A DNA stretch of 64,000 nt, taken from assembly GCF_003955685.1 (NCBI RefSeq), contig NZ_RXHJ01000014.1:45263-109262 (forward strand), read 5' to 3'. A program made the position numbers and the translations under genes. Within the stretch, counting starts at the first letter, position 1. The number at the start of each line of letters is the position of its first letter. The stretch is from Corynebacterium hylobatis. GTDB lineage: Bacteria; Actinomycetota; Actinomycetes; Mycobacteriales; Mycobacteriaceae. Below, in pieces: positions 19,281-28,748 of the stretch. The notes below the pieces were generated by a model. That model saw only the letters and a list, made by a program, of their open reading frames with translations. It was not told where the DNA came from and did not search any database.

Positions 19281-20038
19281 CGCGGGGTCGCCCTTCCTGC
19301 GGCCTTCTCCTCCCGCGCCAGGTCCGGCAGAAGATCATGCGCGGTGCGCGCCAGTTTGCGTTCATCCGCATAGGCCAGATGCTCGATGAGTTCGGAGACC
19401 GGGATCCACGCCACCTCGGTGACCTCCGGGTCCTCGTCATTGAGGTCGCCGTCGATGAAACGCAGCAGATGGTGGTGCACCGTCTTGTGGATGCGTACCC
19501 CCTCGGAGACGAACCAGTAGTCGATCACGCCGAGATCCGCGAAGGTCTCACCGTGGACACCGGTCTCCTCCCACACCTCACGTTCGGCGGTGGCGCGGCG
19601 GTCCTCCCCCGGCTCGACGTGGCCCTTGGGCATCGACCACAGCAGGCGTCCCCGGCGGTCCAGGCGGCCGATCAGTGCCACATAGATGCGGCTGAGATCG
19701 ACCTCGCCGGCGTCATTGACGGCCTCCGCCAGGCCGGAGACCACCAGGCCGCCGGCGGAGGTCTCATCGCGGGTGACCATCCGGTTGTTCTGTTGCGCGC
19801 GGTTGGGCGAGCGGTGCTGCGACTTCTGCGGGTTACGCTGCGGGCGGCGCCGGCTGTTGCGGCGGCGGCCCTGCTGCGGCTTCTGCTCACCGTCCGACTT
19901 CTGCTGGGGTGCCTTCTGCTCGCCGGACTGTTTCTGCTGCGTCTGCGCTGTGCCTGACTGATTTCCGGAACCACGACGACGCGAGCGGCGACGGCGCCGA
20001 CGCTTGGGGCTCTGGGAATCATTCTCAGTCATCCCCAT
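19277..20038 (-). CDS. NUDIX hydrolase with basic, low-complexity N-terminal tail
   Basis: A 253-residue protein whose C-terminal half is a NUDIX fold; the box [23 protein letters not shown] matches the family pattern GX5EX7REUXEEXGU fully. The first 85 residues are very basic and rich in Arg, Gln and Ser ([14 protein letters not shown]), suggesting contact with nucleic acid or membranes. The start is taken as the ATG at 20038; a second ATG at 20032 is equally possible and neither has a well-spaced ribosome binding site. Divergent from pcnA, it leads the run into DUF6049 and murJ. Confidence 0.88.
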   Translation of the reverse strand: MGMTENDSQSPKRRRRRRSRRRGSGNQSGTAQTQQKQSGEQKAPQQKSDGEQKPQQGRRRNSRRRPQRNPQKSQHRSPNRAQQNNRMVTRDETSAGGLVVSGLAEAVNDAGEVDLSRIYVALIGRLDRRGRLLWSMPKGHVEPGEDRRATAEREVWEETGVHGETFADLGVIDYWFVSEGVRIHKTVHHHLLRFIDGDLNDEDPEVTEVAWIPVSELIEHLAYADERKLARTAHDLLPDLAREEKAAGRATPR

Positions 20039-20106
20039 GATCGTATCCGCTGGACCCCCCTTTCGAAATTCCCTGGCCGGGGCGTGTCCCGCTAGACTCA
20101 GCGGGT

Positions 20107-21564
20107 GTGACTCCCGACGAATCTCTGACTCCCCTGGCACTCCTGGCGAAGGCCGAGCAGGCGATCTCGTCTCTGGAGGATGTGCTCGTCGACCTCGTCG
20201 CCGAGTTCGCCGCCCGTGACCTGCCGCTCTACCTCGTCGGTGGTTCCGTCCGCGACGCCCTCCTCGGCCGTCTCGGCAACGACCTCGACTTCACCACCCC
20301 CGCCCGCCCCGAGGTCCTGACCGAGATCCTCAGCTCCTGGGCCGGCACGGTGTGGGACACCGGCATCGACTTCGGCACCGTCTCCGCGCAGCACCGCGGC
20401 CAGCAGATCGAGATCACCACCTTCCGCTCCGACACCTACGACGGGCAGAGCCGCAACCCCGAGGTCGTCTTCGGCGACACCCTCGAGGGTGATCTGGTCC
20501 GCCGTGATTTCCGCATCAACGCCATGGCCGTCGAACTGCTTCTCGACGACACCGGCTCCCTCACCGCACGCTTCCATGATCCGGTCGGCGGTCTCGAGGA
20601 CCTCGTCCACCGGCGCCTGGACACCCCCGACACCCCGGAGATCTCCTTCCGCGATGACCCGCTGCGCATGCTGCGCGCCGCCCGCTTCGTCTCCCACCTG
20701 GGTTTCGGCGTCGCCGGGCGGGTGCAGCAGGCCATGGTGGACATGGCCGAGGAGATCAACCGCATCACCGTCGAACGCATCCAGCAGGAGCTGAACAAGC
20801 TCATGGAGGGCACGGAACCCTGGACGGGGCTGGACCTGCTGGTCAGTGCCGGCATCGCGGCGCACATCTTCCCCGAGATCCCCGCCATGCGGGACATGCA
20901 GGACGAACACCGCCAGCACAAGGACGTCTACGCCCACTCCATGCAGGTGCTGCGCCAGGCCATGGACCAGGAGGAGGACGGCCCCGACCTGGTCCTGCGC
21001 TGGGCTGCCCTGCTGCACGACTGCGGCAAGCCGCAGACCCGCGCCTTCAACGAGGACGGTCGCGTCACCTTCCACCACCACGAGGTCGTCGGCGCGAAAC
21101 TCGTCCGCCGTCGCCTGCGCACCCTGAAGTACTCCAAGCAGATGGTCGCCGACATCAGCCAGCTCGTCTACCTGCACATGCGCTTCTACGGCTTCGGCGA
21201 GGGCCAGTGGACCGACTCCGCCGTGCGGCGCTACGTCACCGACGCCGGCCCGTTGCTGCCCCGCCTGCACAAGCTTGTCCGGGCGGATTCCACCACCCGC
21301 AACCAGCGCAAGGCGGCCCGCCTCCAGCGCACCTACGACCACCTCGAGGAACGCATCGCCGACATCGCCGCCCGCGAGGACCTGGCACGCGTACGCCCCG
21401 ACCTCGACGGCAACGAGATCATGCAGATCCTCAACCTGCCCCCCGGACCCCAGATCGGCCAGGCCTGGACCTTCCTCAAGGAACTGCGCCTCGAGCGCGG
21501 CCCGCTGGAGCGGGAGGAGGCCATCGGGGAGCTGAAGAAATGGTGGGCCGAGAAGGGTGAGTAG
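20107..21564 (+). CDS. pcnA: CCA tRNA nucleotidyltransferase
   Basis: Adds or repairs the 3' CCA end of tRNAs. The 485-residue protein has the nucleotidyltransferase motif [20 protein letters not shown] (about residues 40-59) with the catalytic DLD, followed by [10 protein letters not shown] and the head/neck region [16 protein letters not shown]-terminal HD domain ([16 protein letters not shown]) is present. The start is GTG at 20107. The 3' end overlaps azlC by eight bases. Confidence 0.94.
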   Translation: MTPDESLTPLALLAKAEQAISSLEDVLVDLVAEFAARDLPLYLVGGSVRDALLGRLGNDLDFTTPARPEVLTEILSSWAGTVWDTGIDFGTVSAQHRGQQIEITTFRSDTYDGQSRNPEVVFGDTLEGDLVRRDFRINAMAVELLLDDTGSLTARFHDPVGGLEDLVHRRLDTPDTPEISFRDDPLRMLRAARFVSHLGFGVAGRVQQAMVDMAEEINRITVERIQQELNKLMEGTEPWTGLDLLVSAGIAAHIFPEIPAMRDMQDEHRQHKDVYAHSMQVLRQAMDQEEDGPDLVLRWAALLHDCGKPQTRAFNEDGRVTFHHHEVVGAKLVRRRLRTLKYSKQMVADISQLVYLHMRFYGFGEGQWTDSAVRRYVTDAGPLLPRLHKLVRADSTTRNQRKAARLQRTYDHLEERIADIAAREDLARVRPDLDGNEIMQILNLPPGPQIGQAWTFLKELRLERGPLEREEAIGELKKWWAEKGE

Positions 21565-22276
21565 GACCGCCGCAGAGATCCGGGGCGGGATCACCGAGAC
21601 CTGGGCGGTGGGCCTCGGCCTCATCCCGCTGGGTCTGGCCTTCGGCCTGCTCATGGTGCAGTCCGGCTACGCCTGGTGGTGGACGCCGATCTTCTCCGTC
21701 ATCATCTACGCCGGTTCAATGGAATTCCTCGCCATCGGGCTGATCTCCGGCGGCGTCGGCCCCTTTGCCGCGGCGCTGACCGGGCTGATGGTCAACTTCC
21801 GCCATATCTTCTACGGGCTGACCTTCCCCCGCCACATCATCGCCTCCCGGGCCGGAAAGGCCTACTCCACCTACGCGCTGACCGACGAGTCCTACGCCAT
21901 CGTCTCCGCCCGGCCGCCAGGCAGGATCAGCGGCGTCCGGGTGCTGACGATCCAGCTGACCTGCCAGTTACTGTGGGTCATCCCCGGCATCATCGGCGCG
22001 GTGGCCGGTCAGGCCGTCCCCGATGATGTGCAGGGCATGGAATTCGCGCTGACCGCCCTCTTCGTGGTCCTGGCCTGGGAGTCCTTCGCCAACAGCCGCG
22101 ACCTCTCCCTGCCCCTGATCGCCGCAGGACTGGCCATCGGCTCCGCCTTCATCGCGCCGGCCCAGATGCTCATCATCGCCCTGAGCCTCTACTTCCTCCT
22201 CCTGCTCGTCCGGTTCCGGATGCCGCGTCTCGACGCCGCCCTGACCCTGCACATCGGAGGCGCCGACCGTGGGTGA
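21557..22276 (+). CDS. AzlC family branched-chain amino acid exporter, large subunit
   Basis: A 239-residue membrane protein with the AzlC pattern (ETWAVGLGLIPLGLAFGLLMVQSG; VIIYAGSMEFLAIGLISGG; LMVNFRHIFYGLTF; ALTDESYAI). AzlC/BrnF pairs with the small AzlD/BrnE subunit to export branched-chain amino acids or methionine; in C. glutamicum the pair is BrnFE. It begins with GTG inside the 3' end of pcnA and overlaps azlD by eight bases. No Lrp regulator is adjacent, so the substrate is not certain. Confidence 0.9.
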   Translation: MSRTAAEIRGGITETWAVGLGLIPLGLAFGLLMVQSGYAWWWTPIFSVIIYAGSMEFLAIGLISGGVGPFAAALTGLMVNFRHIFYGLTFPRHIIASRAGKAYSTYALTDESYAIVSARPPGRISGVRVLTIQLTCQLLWVIPGIIGAVAGQAVPDDVQGMEFALTALFVVLAWESFANSRDLSLPLIAAGLAIGSAFIAPAQMLIIALSLYFLLLLVRFRMPRLDAALTLHIGGADRG

Positions 22277-22616
22277 ATTCGGCCTGCCCGAGGGCGTCAC
22301 CCTGGCACAGGTCTTCGGCGTGCTCATCCCCGTCGCCGTCCTCACCGTCCTGCTGCGCCAGCTGCCCTTCTCCGCACTGAAGCTGCTGCGCACCAGCCAC
22401 CTGGTCGGTGCGCTGGGCACGACCATGCCCATCGGGGTGATGACGGTCCTGGTCATCTACACCCTCGTCTCCCAGGTGGAGGCCCCCGGCGGGCTGCTGG
22501 CATCCCTGCTCGCCGTCGGCGTCACCGTCGTCCTGCACTGGTGGCGTCGCTCTGCCGGATTGTCCATCGTGGGTGGCACCCTGGCCTACATGCTGCTGGT
22601 CAACGTGGTTTTCTGA
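22269..22616 (+). CDS. AzlD family exporter small subunit
   Basis: A 115-residue protein with three to four hydrophobic helices and the AzlD arrangement (VLTVLLRQLPFSALKLLRTSHLVGALGTTMPIGVMTVLVIYTL). The GTG start at 22269 overlaps the azlC stop, so the two subunits are translated together. Confidence 0.88.
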   Translation: MGEFGLPEGVTLAQVFGVLIPVAVLTVLLRQLPFSALKLLRTSHLVGALGTTMPIGVMTVLVIYTLVSQVEAPGGLLASLLAVGVTVVLHWWRRSAGLSIVGGTLAYMLLVNVVF

Positions 22617-22668
22617 AGCCGGATTTTCTCAGCCGACACCCTGTTGAGGGCTGCTCCCGCCCGGTAGC

Positions 22669-23118
22669 ATGAGCCCCATGACCAAGAACCTCATCCGTAA
22701 GATCGGCGCCGTCGCCGTGGCCCTCGCCTTTTCCTTCGGTGGGGTAGCCACCGTCACCGCAGCCCCTGGTTCCGCCATCGTCGAATCCGTCGGTTTCGCC
22801 GGCACCTGGACCGCCGACGGGCCCAAGACACCCCGCGTGACCTTCAACGTCGACGGCACCTACGGCGGCAACGACGGCTGCAACACCATGAGCGGCCGCT
22901 ACACCGTCGTCGACGGCCGCGTCCACCTGGGCGACGCCATCAAGACGAAGATGTACTGCGGTGATGACGTCTGGTTCGAGAAGGCCGACAGGCTGGAGCG
23001 CGACGGCGATCACCTCCGTGTCCTGGACAAGGAGGGCAGGGGGATCGGCACGCTCAAGCGCGACGGCGATGCCCCAGATCCCATCCGCGGTCTCTCCTCC
23101 GAGATCCTCAAATTCTAG
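22669..23118 (+). CDS. Secreted META-domain protein
   Basis: A protein of 149 residues with a signal peptide (IRKIGAVAVALAFSFGGVATVTAAPG) followed by a META-like domain: GTWTADG..., then the hallmark NDGCNTMSGRYTVVDGRVHLG. META domains are found in heat-inducible HslJ-type and surface proteins of unclear function. The start may be the ATG at 22669 or 22678; no strong ribosome binding site is visible. A second META gene follows after eight bases. Confidence 0.75.
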   Translation: MSPMTKNLIRKIGAVAVALAFSFGGVATVTAAPGSAIVESVGFAGTWTADGPKTPRVTFNVDGTYGGNDGCNTMSGRYTVVDGRVHLGDAIKTKMYCGDDVWFEKADRLERDGDHLRVLDKEGRGIGTLKRDGDAPDPIRGLSSEILKF

Positions 23119-23126
23119 GAGACATC

Positions 23127-23492
23127 ATGAAAACCTCCCGTATCGGCCGCCTCGGTGCCCTCGCTTTCATCCCGCTGCTGCTCGTCGGCTGCGCCACCGA
23201 ATCCTCCGCCGTGGAACCCGAGGGCACGTGGGGCACCGAGGCCCAGGGCGAACCCCACCTCGTGCTCGCCGGGGACGGCCGCGTCAGCGGCAGCGACGGC
23301 TGCAACCGCCTCACCGGAACATGGGAGCTGGTCGATGACCAGGTGGAACTCGGACCCCTCGCGTCCACGATGATGGCCTGCGAGGGTGTCGAGACCTGGC
23401 TCGGCGGTGCCGAGACCCTGACCTTCGACGGCGACACCATGCACGTCCTCGACGGGCAGGGTGCGGAGCTGGGCACCCTGGAACGGCAGTAG
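23127..23492 (+). CDS. META-domain lipoprotein
   Basis: A 121-residue lipoprotein with lipobox LLVGC (Cys22) and a META domain (GTWGTEAQGEPHLVLAGDGRVSGSDGCNRLTGTWELVDDQVELGPLASTMMACEG). TAGGAG lies five bases before the ATG. It is a paralogue of the gene directly upstream, probably a tandem duplication in which one copy became a lipoprotein. Confidence 0.82.
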   Translation: MKTSRIGRLGALAFIPLLLVGCATESSAVEPEGTWGTEAQGEPHLVLAGDGRVSGSDGCNRLTGTWELVDDQVELGPLASTMMACEGVETWLGGAETLTFDGDTMHVLDGQGAELGTLERQ

Positions 23493-23571
23493 CCCCGATC
23501 CCTTTGCAGAACTTCACCTGTGATGGGAAGCTGGATACTCATAAGTCAAGCCCCCACAGGAGGTAGTCGCC

Positions 23572-24183
23572 GTGTCGATGTCAGATTTCTACGCCGACCG
23601 TCTCTTCAACGCCCTGGAACGCAACGATCCCGCCCCCGGCATGCTGCTGGTGGCGGCCCCGGGCATGCTCTCCGACGAGTTCAGCCGTTCGGTTGTGCTC
23701 GTCATCGAGCACAACGAGAACCTGACCTTCGGCGTCAACCTCGCCTCCCGCAGTGACCTGGCGGTGTTCAACGTCATGCCGGACTGGCTGCCGGCGGTGT
23801 CCAAACCGCAGGCGCTGTATATCGGCGGCCCCCTCAACCAGCAGTCCGTCGTCGGCCTTGCCATGACCAAGGCGGGCGTCGACATGGATGAGGCCCCCCA
23901 GCTCAACCGCCTGGCCAACCGCCTGGCGCATGTTGACCTGCGTGCCGATCCGGGCGACATCGTCGACCTGGTCGAGGGGATGCGCCTGTTCGCGGGCTAT
24001 GCCGAATGGGCGCCCGGGCAGCTGGCCGGGGAGATCGAGCGCGGCGACTGGTTCGTCACCCCGGCGCTGCCGACCGACGTGATCGTGCCCGGCCGGGCGG
24101 ATCTGTGGGGCGACGTGATGCGCCGCCAGCAGATGCCCCTGCCGTTGTTCTCCACCTTCCCCTCGGACCTGGTGGACAACTAG
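23572..24183 (+). CDS. YqgE/AlgH family protein
   Basis: A 203-residue soluble protein of the UPF0301 (YqgE/AlgH) family, with PGMLLVAAPGMLSDEFSRSVVLVIEHNENLTFGVNLASRSDLAV, YIGGPLNQQSVVGLAM and LRLFAGYAEWAPGQLAGEIERGDWFV. The family is widespread but its function is unknown. The start is GTG at 23572, preceded by AGGAGG. Its stop codon overlaps that of the converging gene (shared CTAG at 24180-24183). Confidence 0.93.
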   Translation: MSMSDFYADRLFNALERNDPAPGMLLVAAPGMLSDEFSRSVVLVIEHNENLTFGVNLASRSDLAVFNVMPDWLPAVSKPQALYIGGPLNQQSVVGLAMTKAGVDMDEAPQLNRLANRLAHVDLRADPGDIVDLVEGMRLFAGYAEWAPGQLAGEIERGDWFVTPALPTDVIVPGRADLWGDVMRRQQMPLPLFSTFPSDLVDN

Positions 24184-24500
24184 AAATCAGGGAAGGCAGC
24201 CATCGCCTCAGCCCACAGTCCCTCGAATTCCTCGGCGCTGAGCGCCCGGTGTTCGATGTCCGGGAAGTCGGTGTAGGTGTCGGGGTGGGGCACCACCGGA
24301 TTCGGGGCGTTGGCCATGCCGACAGACTTCTCCTGGGTGGCGCAGCCACGGATGGTATCTGCGGGATCGAGTTCGATGATGCGGACCAGTGCGCAGGTCT
24401 GCGCATCCATCTCCGCGAGCTCAGCCACGTGGATGACCGAGCCGGCCCCGGGGATCGACAGTTCAATGCGGACGTGGATATTTTGCTTCACGTCGAACAT
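24180..24500 (-). CDS. Hypothetical protein
   Basis: A 106-residue protein (FDVKQNIHVRIELSIPGAGSVIHV..., then CALVRIIELDPADTIRGCATQE... and EEFEGLWAEAMAAFPDF). The alternating hydrophobic start and the C-terminal FEGLW helix look like a small folded domain, but I do not recognise the family. The frame is open to a TTG at 24527; the ATG at 24500 is the more likely start, without a clear ribosome binding site. It is directly downstream of the BASS transporter, whose stop lies 27 bases upstream, so the two may be co-transcribed. Confidence 0.65.
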   Translation of the reverse strand: MFDVKQNIHVRIELSIPGAGSVIHVAELAEMDAQTCALVRIIELDPADTIRGCATQEKSVGMANAPNPVVPHPDTYTDFPDIEHRALSAEEFEGLWAEAMAAFPDF

Positions 24501-24527
24501 GGTGCGTCGCGGGGCGTCGAAAAGCAA

Positions 24528-25484
24528 TCAGGCGAGCTGGCGCGCATAACGCGCGGCGAGCCACGAGCACATCATCAGCTGAACCTGGTGGAAGATCATC
24601 AACGGCAGGATGAGCAGGCCGATGCTGGCGCCGCCGAAGATCACCGAGGCCATCGGCAGGCCCGTCGCCAGCGACTTCTTCGTGCCGCAGAACTGGATGG
24701 CCTTCATGTCCTTCTGGTTGAAACCCAGACGCAGCGACACGGAACGCGTCAGCCACAGCATGATCGCCACCAGGACGATGGAGAAGACGATGAGGAAGAT
24801 GATCTCACCCACCGTCACCTCCGACCACACACCCGCGACCATGCCCGCCGAAAAAGCCGAGTACACCACCATCGTGATGGAACCCCGGTCGACGATCTTC
24901 GTGGCCTTGTTCGCGGCGATGCCCTTGACCCACCTCCGCAGGAGCTGACCCAGGACGAACGGCAGGAGCAGCAGCACCGCGATGTCGAGGAACACCTGCG
25001 TGTCCACGTTGATGCCGTTACCGGTCGACATGAACAGCATCACCAGCAGCGGAGTGAGGAACACACCCGCCAGGTTCGAGGCACTCGCCGCCACGATCGC
25101 CCCCGCGTAGTTGCCCTTCGCGATGGAGGTGAAGGCCACCGAGGACTGCACCGTCGACGGCACCAGGCACATGAAGAGGATGCCCATGTACAGCTCATCC
25201 GAGATCACCAGCGTCAGCGGCCGCAGCGCCAGCCCGACCAACGGGAACACCAGGAAGGTGAAGGCCAGGATCAGCAGGTGCAGACGCCAGTGCATCAGGC
25301 CCTTGAACGCCTCCCGCGTGGACAGGCGGGCACCGTAGAGAAAGAAGAGCAGGGCGATGGCGATGTTGGTTGCGGTGGCGAACCACTCCGCGAAACCACC
25401 ACGGGCGGGGACGATGATCGCCACCACCACCGCCAGAACAATCAGGAGGATCAGCGGGTCAGTCCGCTTGAGGAGGGACAGCAT
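24528..25484 (-). CDS. Bile acid:sodium symporter (BASS/SBF-like) family transporter
   Basis: A membrane protein of 318 residues with nine to ten hydrophobic segments and the SBF-like pattern LLFFLYGARLSTREAFKGLMHWRLHLLILAFTFLVFPLVGLAL, FMCLVPSTVQSSVAFTSIAKGNYAGAIVAAS and FCGTKKSLATGLPMA. The last motif is typical of the YfeH branch. The substrate is unknown. The start is ATG at 25484; the frame is also open to a GTG at 25520 that touches the divergent gene. The promoter region is shared with the flavin oxidoreductase. Confidence 0.85.
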   Translation of the reverse strand: MLSLLKRTDPLILLIVLAVVVAIIVPARGGFAEWFATATNIAIALLFFLYGARLSTREAFKGLMHWRLHLLILAFTFLVFPLVGLALRPLTLVISDELYMGILFMCLVPSTVQSSVAFTSIAKGNYAGAIVAASASNLAGVFLTPLLVMLFMSTGNGINVDTQVFLDIAVLLLLPFVLGQLLRRWVKGIAANKATKIVDRGSITMVVYSAFSAGMVAGVWSEVTVGEIIFLIVFSIVLVAIMLWLTRSVSLRLGFNQKDMKAIQFCGTKKSLATGLPMASVIFGGASIGLLILPLMIFHQVQLMMCSWLAARYARQLA

Positions 25485-25499
25485 GACTTGCAGTGTACG

Positions 25500-25517
25500 A
25501 CCCACCCTAGAGTGGGT
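25500..25517. promoter_or_regulatory. Inverted repeat in the BASS / flavin-oxidoreductase divergent promoter
   Basis: ACCCAC (25500-25505) and GTGGGT (25512-25517) flank CCTAGA, ending three bases before the ATG at 25521. The size and position fit an operator that could block both divergent genes. No regulator gene is adjacent. Confidence 0.4.
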
Positions 25518-25520
25518 CAC

Positions 25521-26615
25521 ATGACCTCACTCTTCGAACCGATCCGACTCCGCGACCTGGAAATCCGCAACCGCATGTGGCTGTCGCCCATGTGCCAGTA
25601 CCACGCCTTCGACGCCGACGGCACGCCAGAGGACTGGCACACCGTCCACTACGGGGCGCGCGCCGCCGGGGGTTTCGGTCTCATCATCGCGGAGTCCACC
25701 GGTGTCACCCCGGAGGGCCGGATCTCGCCCCTGTGCACTGGTCTGTGGAACGACCGCCAGGAGAAGGCCTGGGCGCGGATCGTGCAGTTCGCCCACTCCC
25801 AGGGAGCGAAGATGGGCATCCAGCTCAACCACGCCGGGCGAAAGGCCTCCAGCGTCCCCGCCCGCCCCGGACAGGAGCCTGTGAACGACACCGACACCAT
25901 CCCCGTCGGCCACGGCGGCTGGGAGATCGTCGGTCCCTCCGCCGTGGCAAACGACGGCCTGGCCGTCCCCCGCGAGATGACGGTCGAGGAGATCGAGGCC
26001 CTGCCCGGACAGTTCGCCGCCTCCGCCGAACGCGCCGTCCGCGCCGGTTTCGACACCATCGAGCTCCACGGCGCCCACGGTTACCTGCTCCACCAGTTCC
26101 TCACTCCCCTGGCCAACCGGCGCATCGACGACTGGGGCGGCTCCTTCGACAACCGCACCCGTCTGCTCCGGGCCGTGGTGCAGGCCGTCCGCGAGGTCAT
26201 CCCCGCGGGCATGCCGTTGCTCGTGCGTCTGTCCGCCACCGACTGGATCGACGGTGCCTGGGACCTCGACCAGACGGTGGAACTGGCAAAACTGCTCAAG
26301 GATGACGGCGTCGACCTCATCGACGTCACCACCGGCGGTGCCGCCCACGCGCAGATCCCCGTCGGGCCGGGCTACCAGGTCCGCTTCGCCGAGGAGATCC
26401 GCGAGCGCGCCGGCATCCCCACCGCGGCCGTCGGCATGATCACCGAGTCCGGTCAGGCCCAGGAGATCGTCACCGATTCGCTTACCGACGCCGTCCTCAT
26501 CGGCCGCGCCGCCCTCCGCGACGCCTCCTGGCCCCTGCGCACCGCCCACGAGCTGGGGAAGACCCGCGAGGAGATCCCCTATCCGGGTTCCTACTGGCGT
26601 GCCGCCTGGCGCTAA
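25521..26615 (+). CDS. NADH:flavin oxidoreductase, old yellow enzyme (YqjM-type)
   Basis: FMN-dependent ene-reductase of 364 residues with a TIM-barrel. Visible motifs are NRMWLSPMCQYHAFDADGTPEDWHTVHYGARA (including the YqjM-type cysteine), QLNHAGRKAS, FDTIELHGAHGYLLHQFLTPLANRR with the substrate-binding HGAH, DDWGGSFDNRTRLL, and the FMN phosphate region VGMITESGQAQEIV...ALIGRAALRDASWP. The physiological substrate is not evident. The start is ATG at 25521 with no obvious ribosome binding site, so it may be leaderless. Its stop overlaps that of the converging Rieske gene. Confidence 0.92.
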   Translation: MTSLFEPIRLRDLEIRNRMWLSPMCQYHAFDADGTPEDWHTVHYGARAAGGFGLIIAESTGVTPEGRISPLCTGLWNDRQEKAWARIVQFAHSQGAKMGIQLNHAGRKASSVPARPGQEPVNDTDTIPVGHGGWEIVGPSAVANDGLAVPREMTVEEIEALPGQFAASAERAVRAGFDTIELHGAHGYLLHQFLTPLANRRIDDWGGSFDNRTRLLRAVVQAVREVIPAGMPLLVRLSATDWIDGAWDLDQTVELAKLLKDDGVDLIDVTTGGAAHAQIPVGPGYQVRFAEEIRERAGIPTAAVGMITESGQAQEIVTDSLTDAVLIGRAALRDASWPLRTAHELGKTREEIPYPGSYWRAAWR

Positions 26616-26992
26616 CCGCCGATGCTCAACGTCCCGCCTGTCTGTTCCAGATTTGCCGGCGTGAGCGGGTCACGGGCGATCCCTGAGATGACGGAACCGT
26701 CCCGGATGTCGAATACCGAGTTGTGGTACGTGCAGATCACGGTGTCCCCCTCGACCTCCGTGATGGGGTTGCGCTGGTGCGGGCACTGCTGGGACCAGGC
26801 GACGTAGGTGCCGGCGGTGGGCTGTGCGATGATGAAGCCGTCGAAGATGACGGCGCTGCCCACCGGCACGTCCGCCGCGGCGACCTCCACAGGCGGTGCG
26901 GCGCCGCAGGCCGCGAGAAATGCCCCCACGAAGGTGGTCGCGGTGCCCAGCAGGAACATACGGCGGCTGCAGGTGGAGCGGGACTCAGTCAT
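26612..26992 (-). CDS. Rieske [2Fe-2S] protein, Tat-exported lipoprotein
   Basis: A 126-residue protein with a twin-arginine signal (SRRMFLLG, Arg10-Arg11) and a lipobox (LAAC, Cys29), then a Rieske fold whose cluster ligands are CPH at 70-72 and CTYH at 87-90. It is therefore probably folded with its cluster before export and anchored outside the membrane. No partner oxidoreductase is adjacent. The stop codon shares CTAA with the converging old-yellow-enzyme gene. Confidence 0.87.
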   Translation of the reverse strand: MTESRSTCSRRMFLLGTATTFVGAFLAACGAAPPVEVAAADVPVGSAVIFDGFIIAQPTAGTYVAWSQQCPHQRNPITEVEGDTVICTYHNSVFDIRDGSVISGIARDPLTPANLEQTGGTLSIGG

Positions 26993-27135
26993 GATTTACA
27001 TTATGCCCCGACAGAAAGTTCCGGACGGGGCAAATGGTCAGACGGTTCCAATGTGGGGTACACCGGCTGTCTGCTTGGACAATGACAGGACTTCCCTATC
27101 TTTGGTTGATGGGCAAGTTCCCGGGGCCGGGAATT

Positions 27136-27150
27136 AAGTCACTGTGACTT
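27136..27150. repeat. 15-bp palindrome between Rieske and ABC permease genes
   Basis: AAGTCAC and GTGACTT flank a single T. It lies 24 bases past the permease stop codon and about 145 bases upstream of the Rieske start. It could be an operator or part of a weak terminator. Nothing else is recognisable in 26993-27173 apart from the short GC-rich repeat CCCGG/CCGGG. Confidence 0.4.
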
Positions 27151-27173
27151 TATGCTTCCGGCCCTGAGTTGGG

Positions 27174-28748
27174 TCAGTAGATCTCCCTCTGCCGGGCCCC
27201 GAGGAGCCCCAGGCCGGTGAGCACCACTGCCACCACCCCCATGCCCAGATGAACCGCCCAGGAACCGCTCTCCACTGTGACGCCGTACTCGAAGGGGGAA
27301 AGATCGATGAGCCACTGGGGTGCATTGAGGATCGGCCCGAACAACGTGAGCACCGCCGCCGTGATCACGGGTGCCCACGCGAAGTGGGCTAACCGTGGGA
27401 GAAGTCCCACGAGTGCTACGGCCACCGCAGTGAGCAGAAGCGCCGGGCCCAGTTGGGACCAGGCTGCCAGGAGAAGGTTGTCATAGTCCCCCGCCGTCGT
27501 CGATTCCTGGGACCAGAGGCCGTACACCCCACCCGCCATGGTGGCCGTGGTTCCGGACAGGACGGCAATCCATCCGATGAGTGCGGCAGATCCGAGTGGC
27601 ACCCACCGCCGGATGCCGGTGGAACGCTGGAGATCCACCGTCCTGTCGATCTCCCCGGAGCGGTACGTGACGATCGCCTGGATTCCCATCGTCGCCACCA
27701 GGATCCCGCAGAGCTTCGCCACGTAGGTGATGAACTCCGTCTTCATGTCACCGGTGTCGAAGATGTCCTTGAAGATCTGACCGATGTTCTCCTCCGCTTC
27801 CATCCACTCGCTCAGCGAACCGGTGATCGCGATGAAGAAGGCTGCGAGGGCCGCGACCACCAGGGTCCAGGCCACGATCGTTCCGCGGTTGAGCACCATC
27901 GACAGATGCGCCGGCCCCCGGACGCGGCGGACCCGTCTCTGTGGCAGCACCGGCAGCCGGAAGAGAGCCTGACCGTATTCACGGTGACGTTCGGCGAACA
28001 GCGCCGCCGCGGAACCGAGGAGACACATGGCCGCTATGGCGGCGAGCGCTGCCCAGTCATCATGGACGAAGGGACGGACCAGCGTTTTCCAACCCAGTGG
28101 GGACAACCAGTTGAGCCATTCGATCCGTTGCGAATCCGCCGTGGCCCGCACGATGACGGAGGCGGCGATGGTCATCAGTCCTACCCTGGTCAGAGCCGCG
28201 GGGTTATCGACGAACAGTAGCACCAGCTGGGCCAGAAGCGCGGACCCGAACATGACCAGGGCAAAGGTTGCCCCGGCCACCACCGCCCCCTGAAGCGGCA
28301 TCTCATCCACATACAGACCCGAGACAGCGAGGGCCACCCCGCTGCCGGCCCCCACGATGAGGGAGGTGACAGCGGTGGTCAGCAGCGCCGCGGCTGCCGG
28401 CGCCATCCGGTTGATGCCGGTGGACAGTCGCAGCTCCATCTGCCCCTGGTGCTCCTCCTTGCGGTGCAGTCCGACCATCATGAGCACGGACATGACCGAG
28501 GCAAGGATGCTCAACAGTGATCCCGCCTCCCACATGACAATCTGCCCCAATGAGGCCGGTGTCTCCAGCGGCCCCCATATGGCCGTCATGCCGGCATTCT
28601 GCTGGATGCCGGTGAGGAAGGCTGTCCGGTCCGCCGGGGTCGGATAGTAGTTCTCGTAGGCGGGAGGGAAGATCGCCAGGAATGCCCACAGACACACCGA
28701 CCAGATGATGAGGAAGTTTCTCCGCAGGCGGAAATTAAGCCGGATCAT
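27174..28748 (-). CDS. ABC exporter permease (two-repeat, tetronasin/multidrug type)
   Basis: A 524-residue membrane protein with about twelve hydrophobic helices arranged as two similar halves: each starts with a cytoplasmic segment and helix (LRRNFLIIWSVCLWAFLAIFP; VLNRGTIVAWTLVVAALAAFFIAI), followed by a helix carrying MVGLHRKEEHQGQMELRLSTGINR or TYRSGEIDRTVDLQRSTGIRRW. This duplicated layout is typical of permeases in polyether-antibiotic exporters. Its start overlaps the stop of the ATPase gene by four bases. The substrate is unknown. Confidence 0.82.
   Translation of the reverse strand: MIRLNFRLRRNFLIIWSVCLWAFLAIFPPAYENYYPTPADRTAFLTGIQQNAGMTAIWGPLETPASLGQIVMWEAGSLLSILASVMSVLMMVGLHRKEEHQGQMELRLSTGINRMAPAAAALLTTAVTSLIVGAGSGVALAVSGLYVDEMPLQGAVVAGATFALVMFGSALLAQLVLLFVDNPAALTRVGLMTIAASVIVRATADSQRIEWLNWLSPLGWKTLVRPFVHDDWAALAAIAAMCLLGSAAALFAERHREYGQALFRLPVLPQRRVRRVRGPAHLSMVLNRGTIVAWTLVVAALAAFFIAITGSLSEWMEAEENIGQIFKDIFDTGDMKTEFITYVAKLCGILVATMGIQAIVTYRSGEIDRTVDLQRSTGIRRWVPLGSAALIGWIAVLSGTTATMAGGVYGLWSQESTTAGDYDNLLLAAWSQLGPALLLTAVAVALVGLLPRLAHFAWAPVITAAVLTLFGPILNAPQWLIDLSPFEYGVTVESGSWAVHLGMGVVAVVLTGLGLLGARQREIY

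Noticed and set aside
24006..25520. Very long open frame on the plus strand running from inside the YqgE gene through the antisense of two genes into the old-yellow-enzyme gene
   Set aside because: The conserved protein begins only at 25521. The upstream part has low-complexity, His/Arg/Gln-rich composition typical of antisense frames in GC-rich DNA and covers well-supported genes on the other strand.
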